Notes: generated from the sequence alone by a model not told the origin. DNA of 64,000 bases from Yokenella regensburgei ATCC 49455 (GCF_000735455.1 NZ_JMPS01000040.1:23195-87194), one strand, 5' to 3'; counted from the stretch's first letter, positions 19,207 through 29,442 are shown. Program-made: numbers and translations.

Positions 19207-20874
19207 TTAACGTAACTGTTTGAGTAAACTGGCGAGACGCGCGTTACCACCGGCAACGGGCGCCCACTGATAGTGCACAACCGGCGTGTTGCTGCTTTGC
19301 AGATCCAGCGCGAAGCTACGCAGCCCGGCGTTGATCACCTGCACCCCGTCGAGCAGTGAATAATGCACATCGTGATGGGTATGGGCCTGCTGATGGGTAA
19401 GACTCACCGCCAGCAGCACCGCCTCTTCCAGGGTTTCCGCCACCGCGATACCTGCCTCACGTAGCTTTTCGCTTTGCCCGGAGCGCCCCTGCGGATCCTG
19501 CTCGGTACCGGTTAAGGTCGCGATGGTGACCAGCGGTGCGTTTGTTCCACGTTTCGCCTGCAGTTGTGCAATAGCATCCACCACGGCTCCGGCAGGATCT
19601 TCACAGGCGCCGTAGCCCAACACCACGTCGAGCAGCAGCACGCCCACTTCTGGCTGCGTCGCCAGCTTTTCGATTTCGATAGTGCGGGTCGTCGGGTCGA
19701 TCATCGGATGCGGACGGCCCAGGGTGTAGCTGTCATCGCCAAGATCGACAATACGATGGCCACCCTGCGCCAGCATGACGCCGTCCGGGTGGTCTGTGCT
19801 GAGAGGAATGCCGAGGCTTGCGGAAAGCAGCATCGCCGCTTCGGCTGCCAGTGTGCCACCGGCATACAGGCCATGAATGGTTTTCCCGGCGACCATCGGT
19901 TGCAGGCCACGCTGTTGCTCAACGTGCGCCAGCAGCACCGCCAGACGCGCAGCGTCAGACAGCGACGTTGCCAGCCAGACGTTACCTTCGCGGCGCTGCT
20001 CCGGTTTGCTCCCGAGGAACAACGCCACCACCGGTTTATTCAGGGTTTGCATCGCCGTGATAATGCGTTGACGAACTTCTGCGGCCGGGGGCTTAGAGAC
20101 AAAGGTAATCACCTGCGTGGCGTCGTCACCGGCCAGCATCTCCAGCGCGGTCAGCGCGCTGATACCGCCAACGTCGGCGCTTAAATCACGCCCGCCAAGA
20201 CCAATGGCGTGGGAGATCCCCTGCTGGTGCAGGGCAATCTGCGAAGTTATCTCCTGGATCCCGGTGCCGGATGCACCGATGACACCGATATCCCCTTTCG
20301 GCAAGACGTTGGCAAACGCCAGCGGGCTACCGGCGATCATCGCAGTGCCGCAGTCCGGCCCCATGACAATGAGGCCGCGGGATTGCGCCAGCTTTTTCAG
20401 CTCCACTTCCTGCGCCAGCGGCACGTTGTCGGAGAACATCATCACGTTTTTATCTGCGAGCAGCCCTTCACGAGCCACGTCTGCGGCATACTCGCCCGCT
20501 ACCGACACCAGCAGAAGATTAGCCTGCGGCAGTTTCTGGCAGGCACTCTCCCAGCGGCGCGCTTTCACCAGTTGGCTGGAGCTACCGGACGCATTGGCGA
20601 TGGCGTTCAGCTCTTTCTCAAGCTGCTCACGGATAAGATCCATGATCCCCGGCACTTCCTGGGTCGTGCGCACCGCAACACAAATATCGTTCGGCGTCGC
20701 ACTGGCGAAGTCGTCATGCCAGAACCCGGTAGAATCGAGCATCGATTTATTAGCCGGCGTTCCCATCATCACGGACACCTGATCGACCTCCGGGCGTTCG
20801 CTTAATTTGCGAGAAATAATCATCAGGCTGACGGAGTCCTGAAAACTTCCCTTCTTAATAAAGGCGTAAATCAT
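19207..20874 (-). CDS. fdrA: FdrA-like protein (AllF), oxamate carbamoyltransferase component
   Basis: FdrA family, structurally related to succinyl-CoA synthetase alpha and beta parts; in E. coli the lead subunit of the orphan oxamate carbamoyltransferase. 555 residues, the same as E. coli FdrA, with near-identical stretches such as QDSVSLMIISRKLSE, SVMMGTPANK, GFWHDDF and ATPNDICVAVR. The nucleotide/CoA-type fold shows IGVIGASGTGIQE (about 197-209) and GLGGRDLSADVGGISALTALEML. AGAGGT lies 7 bp before the start. 13 bp downstream of the MFS gene. Reaction by family: carbamoyl phosphate plus oxamate from oxalurate plus phosphate, or a related carbamoyl substrate. Confidence 0.9.
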   Translation of the reverse strand: MIYAFIKKGSFQDSVSLMIISRKLSERPEVDQVSVMMGTPANKSMLDSTGFWHDDFASATPNDICVAVRTTQEVPGIMDLIREQLEKELNAIANASGSSSQLVKARRWESACQKLPQANLLLVSVAGEYAADVAREGLLADKNVMMFSDNVPLAQEVELKKLAQSRGLIVMGPDCGTAMIAGSPLAFANVLPKGDIGVIGASGTGIQEITSQIALHQQGISHAIGLGGRDLSADVGGISALTALEMLAGDDATQVITFVSKPPAAEVRQRIITAMQTLNKPVVALFLGSKPEQRREGNVWLATSLSDAARLAVLLAHVEQQRGLQPMVAGKTIHGLYAGGTLAAEAAMLLSASLGIPLSTDHPDGVMLAQGGHRIVDLGDDSYTLGRPHPMIDPTTRTIEIEKLATQPEVGVLLLDVVLGYGACEDPAGAVVDAIAQLQAKRGTNAPLVTIATLTGTEQDPQGRSGQSEKLREAGIAVAETLEEAVLLAVSLTHQQAHTHHDVHYSLLDGVQVINAGLRSFALDLQSSNTPVVHYQWAPVAGGNARLASLLKQLR

Positions 20875-20887
20875 TACCGCTACCTCT

Positions 20888-22111
20888 TTATGAACGTTTT
20901 TCTTTTAAAAACAGCATACTGATAAGCCCCACCACCAGAAGCGCAGCAGAGACATAGAAACTGGACGCCAGGCTGCCGGTAATATCACGGGCAGCACCGG
21001 CAATAATCGGCGCCAGAATGGAGGAGCTCATACCAATGAAATTGAACAGACCGAAGGCGGTGCTGTAGTTGTTCTCATCCACGCTGTCCGCAACCAGCGC
21101 CACCAGCACCGGATCGAGCGCCAGTTTGCCCACCAGGCCATAGATGCAGAGCGCCACGATGACCCCGGTCATGCTCGGCATCCAGACGATGGAGAGCATG
21201 CTGAGAATTGCCACCGGCACCAGGAACATAATCAGCGGTTTGCGGCGACCTAATTTGTCGGAAAGACTGGAGAATAACAGTGCGCCGGGAATAGATATCC
21301 ACGCCACCAGCGAAGAAATAAACCCGGTTTCACTACCGGCAATTCCACGCTCATTTTGCAAATAATAAGGAAGCCAGGTCAGAATAACGAAGAATCCAAA
21401 CAGGCTACAGAACACCATAATATAAGTCAGAATAAGGTTGCGGTTTTTCAGTAAATCGCTGAATTTACCTTTTTTAACCGCCTGACCATTTTCATCTTTG
21501 CTGCGTTTTTTCTCTTTTACGAATAGCCAGATGGCAACCCCCACCAGAATAGAAGGGATAGCCATGGCGTAAAACGGCATACGCCAGGAGTAACCTTTAT
21601 CGTAGACCAGCCAGCTTGAGGTCATCAGACCGAGGGCAATACCGAACGCCATCCCGCTATTGATAATCGCACTACCAAGAGAACGGTATTTTTTCGGGAT
21701 CTGCTCTGAAGAGAGGCCATACTGCGGGCCGTAATAGGTGCCTTCGCCAGCCCCGGTCACCACGCGGGCGAACAGCAAGGTGGTCCAGGTCTTGGCCCAT
21801 CCGGTCACAGCAGTGAAGGCGCCAAACAGAATAAAGCCCGGTACCAGCACCTTTTTCTTACCAATTTTGTCGCCCAGTACCCCGGCCGGGACCTGCAGCA
21901 GCGCATAGGAGAAGTAGAATACCGAGTTCAGGATCCCAAGCTGGGTGCCGGTTAAACCAAACTCTTTTTCCAGTTCACCCATCACCGGGTTAAGAATGGT
22001 GCGATCGGCATACATAAAGATCCACCCTAACCAGAACAGGAATACCGTTACCCACCATGCGGGTATCCCTCTTTTTTTCGGCACATCGGCCACTTCACAC
22101 GATCCAGACAT
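20888..22111 (-). CDS. MFS transporter of the carbamoyl-compound locus
   Basis: Inner-membrane major facilitator carrier of 407 residues with 12 predicted helices, of the anion/cation symporter type judging from FMYADRTILNPVMGELEKEF and the loop 2-3 motif GVLGDKIGKKKVL. The ATG at 22111 is chosen because GGGAG sits 7 bp upstream. An ATG seven codons earlier has poor spacing. First gene of the block MFS-fdrA-DUF1116-DUF2877-AllS-like, so its cargo is probably the carbamoyl donor (oxalurate or another ureido acid). Substrate is inference only. Confidence 0.85.
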   Translation of the reverse strand: MSGSCEVADVPKKRGIPAWWVTVFLFWLGWIFMYADRTILNPVMGELEKEFGLTGTQLGILNSVFYFSYALLQVPAGVLGDKIGKKKVLVPGFILFGAFTAVTGWAKTWTTLLFARVVTGAGEGTYYGPQYGLSSEQIPKKYRSLGSAIINSGMAFGIALGLMTSSWLVYDKGYSWRMPFYAMAIPSILVGVAIWLFVKEKKRSKDENGQAVKKGKFSDLLKNRNLILTYIMVFCSLFGFFVILTWLPYYLQNERGIAGSETGFISSLVAWISIPGALLFSSLSDKLGRRKPLIMFLVPVAILSMLSIVWMPSMTGVIVALCIYGLVGKLALDPVLVALVADSVDENNYSTAFGLFNFIGMSSSILAPIIAGAARDITGSLASSFYVSAALLVVGLISMLFLKEKRS

Positions 22112-22434
22112 AAGCAATCTCCCGGTAATCATTACCGTTGAATACCTCAGTCAATGAGGTTTGATGTTTAACTGTCTTCAACTTATCGGGTCGTAGCACT
22201 ATTTCATTTGCGCGAAATCACACTATATCCATTGTTATAAATTACTGAGCATTACCCATGTGATTATTAAAAAAACTCTAATAATGATTATTAAATATCG
22301 TTAAATAAAAACCACACTAGCATAAAACATTAGCGAGATATTTTTACCAATAGATGAATTCCTCTTACGATCACAATTTAAATTAATAAATCTTATATTT
22401 TGAGGGGGAAATATTTCTATTATTTGAGGTCAGA
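22112..22434. promoter_or_regulatory. Divergent control region between MFS gene and carbamate kinase gene
   Basis: 323 bp without a gene, clearly AT-rich (runs such as TAATAATGATTATTAAATA) compared with the flanking coding DNA. It must hold the promoters of both divergent units. A perfect inverted repeat ACCTCA-gtcaa-TGAGGT at 22144-22160, about 33 bp before the MFS start, is the best operator candidate. Its 17-bp size suits a LysR-type site, but it lies inside the expected leader. A half CRP-like AAATCACA is at about 22214. GAGGT 4 bp before 22435 is the carbamate kinase ribosome site. Confidence 0.6.
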
Positions 22435-23337
22435 ATGAAAAAGAAACTGGTCATTGCGCTGGGTGGTAACGCATTGCTACAGCGCGGAGAAGCATTAAGC
22501 GCCGAGAACCAACAGCGCAGCATTCAGCTGTTCGCCAGAATGGTCTCTGAACTGGCGCGTGACTATCAACTGGTCATCGTCCACGGCAACGGCCCGCAGG
22601 TGGGTTTACTGGCGCTGCAGAATGCGGCCTATCGTGAGTCTCCGGCGTGGCCGCTGGATATTCTGGTCGCAGAAAGCCAGGGGATGATTGGTTACGCCAT
22701 CGCCGAAGGGGTTTCTCAGTACGCCGACGCCCTGCCGGTGACGACACTTCTGACCCGCGTGGTGGTGGATCCGGAAGATGAAGCCTTCCAGGCTCCGGGG
22801 AAATTTATCGGCCCGGTCTATCCGGCGGAACAAAAAGCAGCGCTCGAGCAACAGCATGGCTGGCAGGTGAAAGCGGATGGGCAGTACGTTCGCCGGGTTG
22901 TCCCCTCCCCTGCACCACTGAAAATTGTCGACAGCGCGGCGATTGAAACACTGATGGCCGCCGGGCATCTGGTTATCTGCTGCGGCGGTGGCGGTATTCC
23001 GGTGGTGGAGCATGAACACGGCTATCAGGGCGTAGAAGCGGTAATTGATAAGGATTTGACCGCCGCGGTGCTGGCACAGTCCATCGATGCCGATATGCTG
23101 CTTATTCTCACCGACGCCGATGCCGTCTATCAGGACTGGGGCACGCCGCAGGCGCGTGCATTGCGGAAGGTGACGATTGAAGAGTTAGCGCCCTTTGCCG
23201 CACCCGACGGCGCGATGGGGCCGAAAGCCGCCGCGGTTATCCAGTTCGTTCGCCGTAGCGGAAACCCGGCCTTTATCGGAGCGCTAAAAGATGCGCCGCA
23301 GATCCTCAGCGGAGAAAAAGGCACCTGCATTCACTAA
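22435..23337 (+). CDS. arcC: Carbamate kinase
   Basis: Amino-acid-kinase fold enzyme making ATP from carbamoyl phosphate and ADP, releasing carbamate (ammonia plus CO2). 300 residues. Motifs are the N-terminal ALGGNALL (about 8-15), VIVHGNGPQVG (about 47-57), the ICCGGGGIPVV nucleotide/substrate block, IDKDLTAAVLA, and a C-terminal GPKAAAVIQFV. It is closest in role to YbcF (AllK) of the E. coli allantoin region. Divergent from the MFS-fdrA operon, it would harvest the carbamoyl phosphate made by the FdrA/DUF1116/DUF2877 complex. Confidence 0.92.
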   Translation: MKKKLVIALGGNALLQRGEALSAENQQRSIQLFARMVSELARDYQLVIVHGNGPQVGLLALQNAAYRESPAWPLDILVAESQGMIGYAIAEGVSQYADALPVTTLLTRVVVDPEDEAFQAPGKFIGPVYPAEQKAALEQQHGWQVKADGQYVRRVVPSPAPLKIVDSAAIETLMAAGHLVICCGGGGIPVVEHEHGYQGVEAVIDKDLTAAVLAQSIDADMLLILTDADAVYQDWGTPQARALRKVTIEELAPFAAPDGAMGPKAAAVIQFVRRSGNPAFIGALKDAPQILSGEKGTCIH

Positions 23338-23338
23338 A

Positions 23339-23367
23339 AAAATGGCTTCCCGAGGGAAGCCATTTTA
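23339..23367. terminator. Bidirectional terminator, carbamate kinase / fbaA
   Basis: Hairpin AAAATGGCTTCCC-gag-GGAAGCCATTTT between two convergent genes, with A-runs and T-runs on both sides so that either strand reads as stem plus T-tract. It serves both carbamate kinase (+) and fbaA (-). Confidence 0.88.
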
Positions 23368-23382
23368 TTGCCATCAGGCAGA

Positions 23383-24462
23383 TTACAGTACGTCTACCGC
23401 GTTCAGTTCTTTGAACGCCTGCTCCAGACGAACGATCATGCTGCTCTGTGCAGCACGCAGCCATACGCGCGGATCGTAGTACTTCTTGTTCGGCTGGTCT
23501 TCGCCTTTCGGGTTGCCCAGCTGACCTTGCAGGTAAGCTTCGTTGGTTTTGTAGTACTGCAGGATACCGTCCCAGGTCGCCCATTGGGTGTCGGTATCGA
23601 TGTTCATTTTCACAACGCCGTAGCTCACGGAATCTTTGATTTCCTGAGCAGAAGAACCGGAACCGCCGTGGAACACGAAGTTCAGGCTGTTGTGCGGCAG
23701 GTTGTGTTTCTTAGAAACATATTCCTGAGAATCACGCAGGATAGTCGGGGTCAGAACCACGTTACCCGGCTTGTACACGCCGTGTACGTTACCGAAGGAA
23801 GCAGCGATGGTGAAACGCGGGCTGATTTTGCTCAGTTCAGTGTACGCGTAATCAACGTCTTCCGGCTGGGTGTACAGTGCAGAAGCGTCCATGTGGCTGT
23901 TGTCCACGCCGTCTTCTTCACCACCGGTGCAACCCAGTTCGATTTCCAGGGTCATGCCGATTTTGGACATGCGAGTCAGGTACTTAGAGCAGATCTCGAT
24001 GTTCTCGTGCAGAGACTCTTCGGACAGGTCAATCATGTGAGAAGAGAACAGCGGCTTACCGGTGGCTGCGAAGTGTTTTTCACCCGCGTCCAGCAGACCG
24101 TCGATCCACGGCAGCAGTTTCTTAGCGCAGTGGTCAGTGTGCAGGATAACCGGAACACCGTAATGCTCAGCCATCTGGTGAACGTGATGCGCGCCAGAGA
24201 TAGCACCCAGGATTGCAGCGCCCTGAGGAACGTCGGTTTTCACGCCTTTACCCGCGATGAACGCAGCGCCACCGTTGGAGAACTGAACGATAACCGGTGC
24301 TTTAACTTTTGCTGCGGTTTCCAGAACGGCGTTGATGGAGTCAGTCCCCACGCAGTTAACAGCTGGCAGAGCAAAGTTATTTTCTTTTGCTACCTGGAAC
24401 ACTTTCTGAACGTCATCACCAGTGATCACGCCAGGTTTTACGAAATCAAAAATTTTAGACAT
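23383..24462 (-). CDS. fbaA: Fructose-bisphosphate aldolase, class II
   Basis: Zinc aldolase of glycolysis and gluconeogenesis cleaving fructose 1,6-bisphosphate. 359 residues, as in E. coli. Class II features are the zinc ligands in HTDHCAKK (about 108-115) and ELGCTGGEEDGVD, the later His in NVHGVYKPGNV, and HGGSGS (about 265-270), plus the phosphate loop INIDTDTQWA-like sequence near 287. Last gene of epd-pgk-fbaA, 91 bp after pgk. Codon use is strongly biased, as expected for a highly expressed gene. Confidence 0.98.
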   Translation of the reverse strand: MSKIFDFVKPGVITGDDVQKVFQVAKENNFALPAVNCVGTDSINAVLETAAKVKAPVIVQFSNGGAAFIAGKGVKTDVPQGAAILGAISGAHHVHQMAEHYGVPVILHTDHCAKKLLPWIDGLLDAGEKHFAATGKPLFSSHMIDLSEESLHENIEICSKYLTRMSKIGMTLEIELGCTGGEEDGVDNSHMDASALYTQPEDVDYAYTELSKISPRFTIAASFGNVHGVYKPGNVVLTPTILRDSQEYVSKKHNLPHNSLNFVFHGGSGSSAQEIKDSVSYGVVKMNIDTDTQWATWDGILQYYKTNEAYLQGQLGNPKGEDQPNKKYYDPRVWLRAAQSSMIVRLEQAFKELNAVDVL

Positions 24463-24553
24463 GTTACGTAGTCCTGTATCTTCGGCCGTTAGAAATGGGT
24501 GCGTGCTTGTATAGCGCGCTGAAAAATGGGCAGGTTTCCCTGCCCTTTAGGTC

Positions 24554-25717
24554 TTACTTCTTAGCGCGCTCTTCGAGCATTGCTACTGCTGGCAGTACTT
24601 TACCTTCCACGAATTCGAGGAATGCGCCGCCGCCAGTGGAGATGTAGGAAATCTTGTCAGAGATACCGAACAGGTCGATAGCGGCCAGCGTGTCACCGCC
24701 GCCTGCGATAGAGAACGCGTCGCTGTCAGCAATGGCGTTAGCCACGATTTCGGTACCTTTACGGAAGTTCGGGAACTCGAACACGCCAACCGGGCCATTC
24801 CACAGAATGGTTTTGGCATTTTTGAGGATATCTGCCAGTTTCTGTGCAGAAACATCACCGAGGTCCAGGATCTGCTCTTCATCTTTGATGTCGTTAACAG
24901 ATTTCAGGGTCGCGGTGGCGGTTTCAGAGAACTCGGTCGCCACGCGAACGTCAGTCGGAACCGGGATATCGCAGGTCGTCAGCAGGCGTTTAGCTTCGTC
25001 AACCAGGTCTGCTTCGTACAGGGATTTACCCACGTTGTGGCCTTGAGCGGCAACGAAGGTGTTAGCGATACCGCCGCCGACGATCAGCTGGTCAGCGATT
25101 TTGGACAGAGAATCCAGAACGGTCAGTTTGGTAGAAACTTTAGAACCACCGACGATAGCAACCATCGGGCGAGCCGGTTCTTTCAGCGCTTTACCCAGAG
25201 CGTCAAGCTCAGCGGCCAGCAGCGGGCCTGCACAAGCAACATCAGCAAATTTGCCGATACCGTGGGTAGAGGCCTGCGCGCGGTGCGCGGTACCGAATGC
25301 ATCCATCACGAACACGTCGCACAGTGCAGCGTATTTCTTAGACAGCGCTTCGTCGTCTTTTTTCTCGCCTTTGTTGAAGCGAACGTTTTCCAGAACCACC
25401 AGTTCACCAGCAGCAACGTCAACGCCGTCGAGGTAGTCTTTCACCAGGCGAACCGGGCTGGAAAGTTTTTCTTTCAGGTAGTTAACTACCGGAAGCAGAG
25501 AGAATTCTTCGTTGTACTCGCCTTCGGTCGGACGACCCAGGTGGGAGGTAACCATCACTTTCGCGCCTTGTTTCAGGGCCAGTTCGATGGTCGGCAGAGA
25601 TGCACGGATACGCGCGTCGCTGGTCACTTTCCCTTCTTTAACCGGCACGTTCAGATCCGCACGGATGAAAACGCGTTTGCCAGCCAGATCCAGATCGGTC
25701 ATCTTAATTACAGACAT
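24554..25717 (-). CDS. pgk: Phosphoglycerate kinase
   Basis: Transfers phosphate from 1,3-bisphosphoglycerate to ADP. 387 residues from [17 protein letters not shown], equal to E. coli; the five-codon-longer start is not used. Motifs are [11 protein letters not shown] (substrate-binding, about 17-27), SHLGRP (about 59-64), [15 protein letters not shown], and the C-terminal nucleotide domain with [10 protein letters not shown] and [17 protein letters not shown]. Middle gene of the epd-pgk-fbaA set, 48 bp after epd. Confidence 0.98.
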   Translation of the reverse strand: MSVIKMTDLDLAGKRVFIRADLNVPVKEGKVTSDARIRASLPTIELALKQGAKVMVTSHLGRPTEGEYNEEFSLLPVVNYLKEKLSSPVRLVKDYLDGVDVAAGELVVLENVRFNKGEKKDDEALSKKYAALCDVFVMDAFGTAHRAQASTHGIGKFADVACAGPLLAAELDALGKALKEPARPMVAIVGGSKVSTKLTVLDSLSKIADQLIVGGGIANTFVAAQGHNVGKSLYEADLVDEAKRLLTTCDIPVPTDVRVATEFSETATATLKSVNDIKDEEQILDLGDVSAQKLADILKNAKTILWNGPVGVFEFPNFRKGTEIVANAIADSDAFSIAGGGDTLAAIDLFGISDKISYISTGGGAFLEFVEGKVLPAVAMLEERAKK

Positions 25718-25765
25718 GGTGAATCCTCTCATTGATTCATAAAGTTTTGCAGACGCATTCGCGTC

Positions 25766-26785
25766 TTACCTGAAACCAATAGCTGCCATCGCCAACGTGG
25801 TGTCGAGCATTCGGTTGGCAAAGCCCCATTCATTATCACACCAGACCAGCGTTTTGATGAGGTGCGCACCACTCACTCGCGTCTGCGTTCCATCAACGAT
25901 GGCGCTGTGCGGATCGTGGTTAAAATCGGTGGAGACCAACGGCAATTCCGTATAGTCAACTATACCATGAAATGCTCCCAGCGCTGCTTTTTGCAGCAAG
26001 CTGTTGACTTCACAGGATTTTACCGGATTTTTCACCGTCACGCTAAGGTCGATCGCCGTCACATTTATCGTTGGAACTCGCACCGCAATCGCTTCAAAAC
26101 GGTCATTAAACTGCGGGAAAATACGGGTGATCCCCGCCGCCAGTTTTGTATCAACCGGAATGATGGACTGACTCGCGGCACGCGTACGGCGCAAATCCGG
26201 ATGATAAGCGTCAATCACCTGCTGATCGTGCATGGCAGAGTGAATGGTAGTTACCGTCCCCGACTCGATGCCAAAAGCATCATCTAACAATTTGATGACG
26301 GGGATTATGCAGTTTGTAGTACAGGAGGCGTTGGAGACAATGCGATGCTCGGCGCGAAGCTCGTCCTGGTTCACACCAAAGACGACGGTGGCGTCAAGAT
26401 CGTTGCTGCCGGGATGAGAAAAGAGCACTTTCTTCGCGCCAGCCGCGAGGTGCGCTTCACCGTCTTCACGAGTGCCATACACGCCGGTGCAGTCGAGTAC
26501 GACATCCACACCCAGCTCCCGCCACGGCAGCGCATCAATACTGCGCTCGTGGAGCAGACGAATTGCATCGTCACCGACGTACAGTTGCTCGTTCTCCTGA
26601 CGGACATCCCAGGCAAAGCGGCCGTGGCTGGTGTCGTACTTCAATAAATGCGCGATGCCGGTAGCATCGGCAAGCTCATTGATTGCCACCACGGTGATTT
26701 CCGCCCGGCGTCCGGATTCATACAGTGCACGAACCACGTTACGCCCGATGCGACCAAAGCCATTAATCGCTACGCGTACGGTCAT
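25766..26785 (-). CDS. epd: D-erythrose-4-phosphate dehydrogenase
   Basis: NAD-dependent GAPDH-family enzyme oxidising erythrose 4-phosphate to 4-phosphoerythronate for pyridoxal phosphate synthesis. 339 residues, the E. coli length. Rossmann [14 protein letters not shown] (about 8-21), active site [13 protein letters not shown] (Cys near 155) and [14 protein letters not shown], where GAPDH would have the conserved thiol-adjacent arrangement with a different loop. It stands first in epd-pgk-fbaA, with the erythrose-4-phosphate-using tktA upstream on the same strand. Confidence 0.97.
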   Translation of the reverse strand: MTVRVAINGFGRIGRNVVRALYESGRRAEITVVAINELADATGIAHLLKYDTSHGRFAWDVRQENEQLYVGDDAIRLLHERSIDALPWRELGVDVVLDCTGVYGTREDGEAHLAAGAKKVLFSHPGSNDLDATVVFGVNQDELRAEHRIVSNASCTTNCIIPVIKLLDDAFGIESGTVTTIHSAMHDQQVIDAYHPDLRRTRAASQSIIPVDTKLAAGITRIFPQFNDRFEAIAVRVPTINVTAIDLSVTVKNPVKSCEVNSLLQKAALGAFHGIVDYTELPLVSTDFNHDPHSAIVDGTQTRVSGAHLIKTLVWCDNEWGFANRMLDTTLAMAAIGFR

Positions 26786-27070
26786 AGGTCTCTCGCTAGA
26801 CTTTCCCTGATTTGAGGTGGCAAACAGAGTAATGCAGCCACGCCCTGAGGGAAACCTTGCCTGTCACAAACTGCGACTGATTGATTATTTGTCGAACATT
26901 TAATCGACTGAAACGGTTCAGCTAGAATAAGCGAAACCAAGAATAAAAGGAATGATTGTCCAGACAAAGAAGCCAGTTATCTGACATTCGTCACATTTTC
27001 TTTGGAATAATTGACGGGCGATTTCAGAGATTCAGGAATAGCAGGAACAGGAAGCGGAGGTGAGGAAAAA

Positions 27071-27104
27071 ACAAAACGGTAACCCAATGGCTACCGTTTT
27101 TTGT
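27071..27104 (-). terminator. tktA terminator
   Basis: Hairpin with arms AAAACGGTAACCCA and TGGCTACCGTTTT. On the tktA strand the stem is followed by a T-rich stretch (TTTTGTTTTTTCC). The other strand also has TTTTTTG, so it can work both ways. It lies about 65 bp after the tktA stop. Confidence 0.85.
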
Positions 27105-27110
27105 GTTTGC

Positions 27111-27156
27111 CCCTCGCCCATGAGGAGAGGGTCAGAGGGCGGGCTAAAGCCTGCCC
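27111..27156. repeat. Tandem palindromes of the GGGAGAGGG family
   Basis: Two adjacent hairpins between tktA and its terminator: CCCTCGCC-catga-GGAGAGGG (27111-27131) and GGGCGGGC-taaa-GCCTGCCC (27137-27156). The first shares arms with the repeats at 3652-3674 and 30214-30236. They resemble the small dispersed palindromes common between genes in Enterobacter- and Klebsiella-type chromosomes. Confidence 0.6.
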
Positions 27157-27166
27157 CTGCAAACGA

Positions 27167-29158
27167 TTACAGCAGTTCTTTCGCTTTCGCGACTACGTTT
27201 TCGACGGTGAAGCCGAACTCAACGAACAGCTGTTCCGCCGGAGCTGATTCACCGAAGGTGGTCATGCCGACGATAGCGCCGTTCAGGCCCACGTATTTGA
27301 ACCAGTAGTCAGCGATACCCGCTTCAATGGCCACACGGGCAGAAACGGCTTTCGGCAGTACGGATTCACGGTACGCGGCATCCTGCTTCTCGAACGCGTC
27401 GGTAGACGGCATGGAGACCACGCGCGCTTTCACGCCTTCGGCAGTCAGTTTTTCCCACGCGGCAACCGCCAGCTCAACTTCAGAGCCGGTCGCGATGAAG
27501 ATAAGCTGCGGCTGACCGTCGCAATCTTTCAGCACGTAACCACCGCGAGCGATATCCGCCAGCTGTTTCTCGGTACGATCCTGCTGTGCCAGGTTCTGAC
27601 GGGAGAGGATAAGCGCGGTCGGGCCATCGTGACGCTCAACGCCATATTTCCATGCCACAGCAGATTCAACCTGGTCACACGGACGCCACAGGCTCATGTT
27701 CGGCGTCACGCGCAGAGAGGCAATCTGCTCAACCGGCTGGTGAGTCGGGCCATCTTCGCCAAGACCGATAGAGTCATGGGTGTAAACCATCACCTGACGC
27801 TGCTTCATCAGCGCAGCCATACGTACCGCGTTACGCGCGTACTCGACGAACATCAGGAAGGTGGAGGTGTACGGCAGGAAACCACCGTGCAGGGAGATAC
27901 CGTTAGCGATAGCGGTCATACCGAATTCGCGCACGCCGTAATGGATGTAGTTACCCGCTGCATCTTCGTTGATTGGCTTAGAACCAGACCACAGGGTCAG
28001 GTTAGAAGGTGCCAGGTCAGCGGAACCGCCAAGGAACTCAGGCAACAGCGGGCCAAAGGCTTCAATCGCGTTCTGAGAAGCTTTACGGCTGGCGATTTTC
28101 GCCGGGTTAGCCTGCAGCTTAGCGATCCACTCCTGCGCTTTCGCGGCGAAGTCAGCCGGCATTTCACCCTTCATACGACGGGTAAATTCAGCGGCTTCCT
28201 GCGGGAAGGCTTTCGCATAAGCAGCGAACTTCTGGTTCCAGGCAGATTCTTTCGCCTGGCCTGCTTCTTTAGCATCCCACTGCGCATAGATTTCAGACGG
28301 GATTTCGAACGGAGCGTATTTCCAGCCCAGCTGTTCACGAGTTGCAGCAACTTCTGCATCACCCAGCGGCGCGCCGTGGGAGTCGTGAGTACCGGCTTTG
28401 TTCGGAGAACCGAAACCGATAATGGTTTTGCACATCAGCAGGGACGGTTTGTCGGTCACTGCACGCGCTTCTTCAACCGCACGTTTGATAGCGGCCGCGT
28501 CATGACCGTCTACGCCACGCACAACGTGCCAGCCGTAGGCTTCAAAGCGCTTCGCGGTATCGTCGGTGAACCAGCCTTCAACGTGACCATCAATGGAGAT
28601 ACCGTTGTCGTCGTAGAACGCAACCAGTTTGCCCAGTTTCAGGGTGCCCGCCAGGGAGCACACTTCGTGGGAGATACCTTCCATCATGCAGCCATCGCCC
28701 ATGAAGGCGTAGGTGAAGTGATCAACGATGTCGTGACCCGGACGGTTAAACTGTGCTGCAAGGGTTTTCTCTGCGATAGCCATACCTACGGCGTTGGCAA
28801 TACCCTGACCCAGCGGACCAGTAGTGGTCTCAACACCGGCGGTGTAACCCACTTCCGGGTGGCCCGGCGTTTTGGAGTGCAGCTGACGGAAGTTCATCAG
28901 CTCAGACATCGGCAGGTCGTAGCCGGTGAGGTGCAGCAGGCTATAAATCAGCATAGAGCCGTGGCCATTGGACAGCACGAAACGGTCGCGGTCTGCCCAG
29001 GCTGGGTTCTGCGGGTTGTGGTTCAGGAAATCACGCCACAGGACTTCGGCAATGTCAGCCATGCCCATCGGGGCACCCGGGTGACCAGACTTGGCTTTTT
29101 GTACTGCGTCCATGCTCAACGCACGAATAGCATTGGCAAGCTCTTTACGTGAGGACAT
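27167..29158 (-). CDS. tktA: Transketolase A
   Basis: Thiamine-diphosphate enzyme of the pentose phosphate pathway, moving two-carbon units between sugar phosphates and supplying erythrose 4-phosphate. 663 residues from [16 protein letters not shown], equal to E. coli; an upstream in-frame start 12 codons earlier is rejected. Landmarks are [17 protein letters not shown], the ThDP motif [18 protein letters not shown] followed by [11 protein letters not shown], the transketolase signature [17 protein letters not shown] (about 470), and a C-terminal regulatory-like domain. Divergent from loiP across 284 bp. Confidence 0.98.
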   Translation of the reverse strand: MSSRKELANAIRALSMDAVQKAKSGHPGAPMGMADIAEVLWRDFLNHNPQNPAWADRDRFVLSNGHGSMLIYSLLHLTGYDLPMSELMNFRQLHSKTPGHPEVGYTAGVETTTGPLGQGIANAVGMAIAEKTLAAQFNRPGHDIVDHFTYAFMGDGCMMEGISHEVCSLAGTLKLGKLVAFYDDNGISIDGHVEGWFTDDTAKRFEAYGWHVVRGVDGHDAAAIKRAVEEARAVTDKPSLLMCKTIIGFGSPNKAGTHDSHGAPLGDAEVAATREQLGWKYAPFEIPSEIYAQWDAKEAGQAKESAWNQKFAAYAKAFPQEAAEFTRRMKGEMPADFAAKAQEWIAKLQANPAKIASRKASQNAIEAFGPLLPEFLGGSADLAPSNLTLWSGSKPINEDAAGNYIHYGVREFGMTAIANGISLHGGFLPYTSTFLMFVEYARNAVRMAALMKQRQVMVYTHDSIGLGEDGPTHQPVEQIASLRVTPNMSLWRPCDQVESAVAWKYGVERHDGPTALILSRQNLAQQDRTEKQLADIARGGYVLKDCDGQPQLIFIATGSEVELAVAAWEKLTAEGVKARVVSMPSTDAFEKQDAAYRESVLPKAVSARVAIEAGIADYWFKYVGLNGAIVGMTTFGESAPAEQLFVEFGFTVENVVAKAKELL

Positions 29159-29442
29159 TTTGACTCCAGATCGGACTGTTGAAGGCCATGCCAAAACGAC
29201 TTGACGACAGCGCGTTTTGGGCTATGCCGGAAAAAAGTGTGAACAATGTAACCCAAGCGGCTGGTCATGTACATGGAGCATCCTTTTGGCCCTTAAGAAA
29301 TCTCTGGATCACGCTCGCATGTTGCGCAATCTGCTCGCTCGCTTGTTGTTATTTTCTTTATACTTCCGCCACGGTCCGTTGCCGAAGGCGGCAGATCTTT
29401 TTTTCAGAATCATCACAACCTGGTCGTGCGGAAGAGAACCAA

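Larger units (their letters stand above)
26786..27166. other. epd-tktA intergenic region
   Basis: 381 bp with no convincing gene; E. coli has yggP, yggF, yggD and yggC inserted here. Contents, from tktA toward epd: two palindromes (27111-27131 and 27137-27156), the tktA terminator (27071-27104), and an AT-rich stretch holding the epd promoter. A short TTG-started frame touching the epd start was not accepted as a gene. Confidence 0.7.

Noticed and set aside
22200..22220. CRP site in the MFS/carbamate kinase intergenic region
   Set aside because: Only one half-site (AAATCACA) matches well, so it was not listed as a separate operator.
23368..24471. 367-codon frame antisense to fbaA
   Set aside because: Same cause: a stop-free shadow of a highly expressed gene with no family features.
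26782..26967. 61-codon frame ending on the epd start codon
   Set aside because: It starts with TTG and has no ribosome site or known family. The stop/start overlap with epd is probably accidental.
27629..29152. Long frame (507 codons) on the strand opposite tktA
   Set aside because: It is antisense to the complete, well-identified tktA. High-bias codon use in the real gene leaves stop-free frames on the other strand, and the translation shows no recognisable family.
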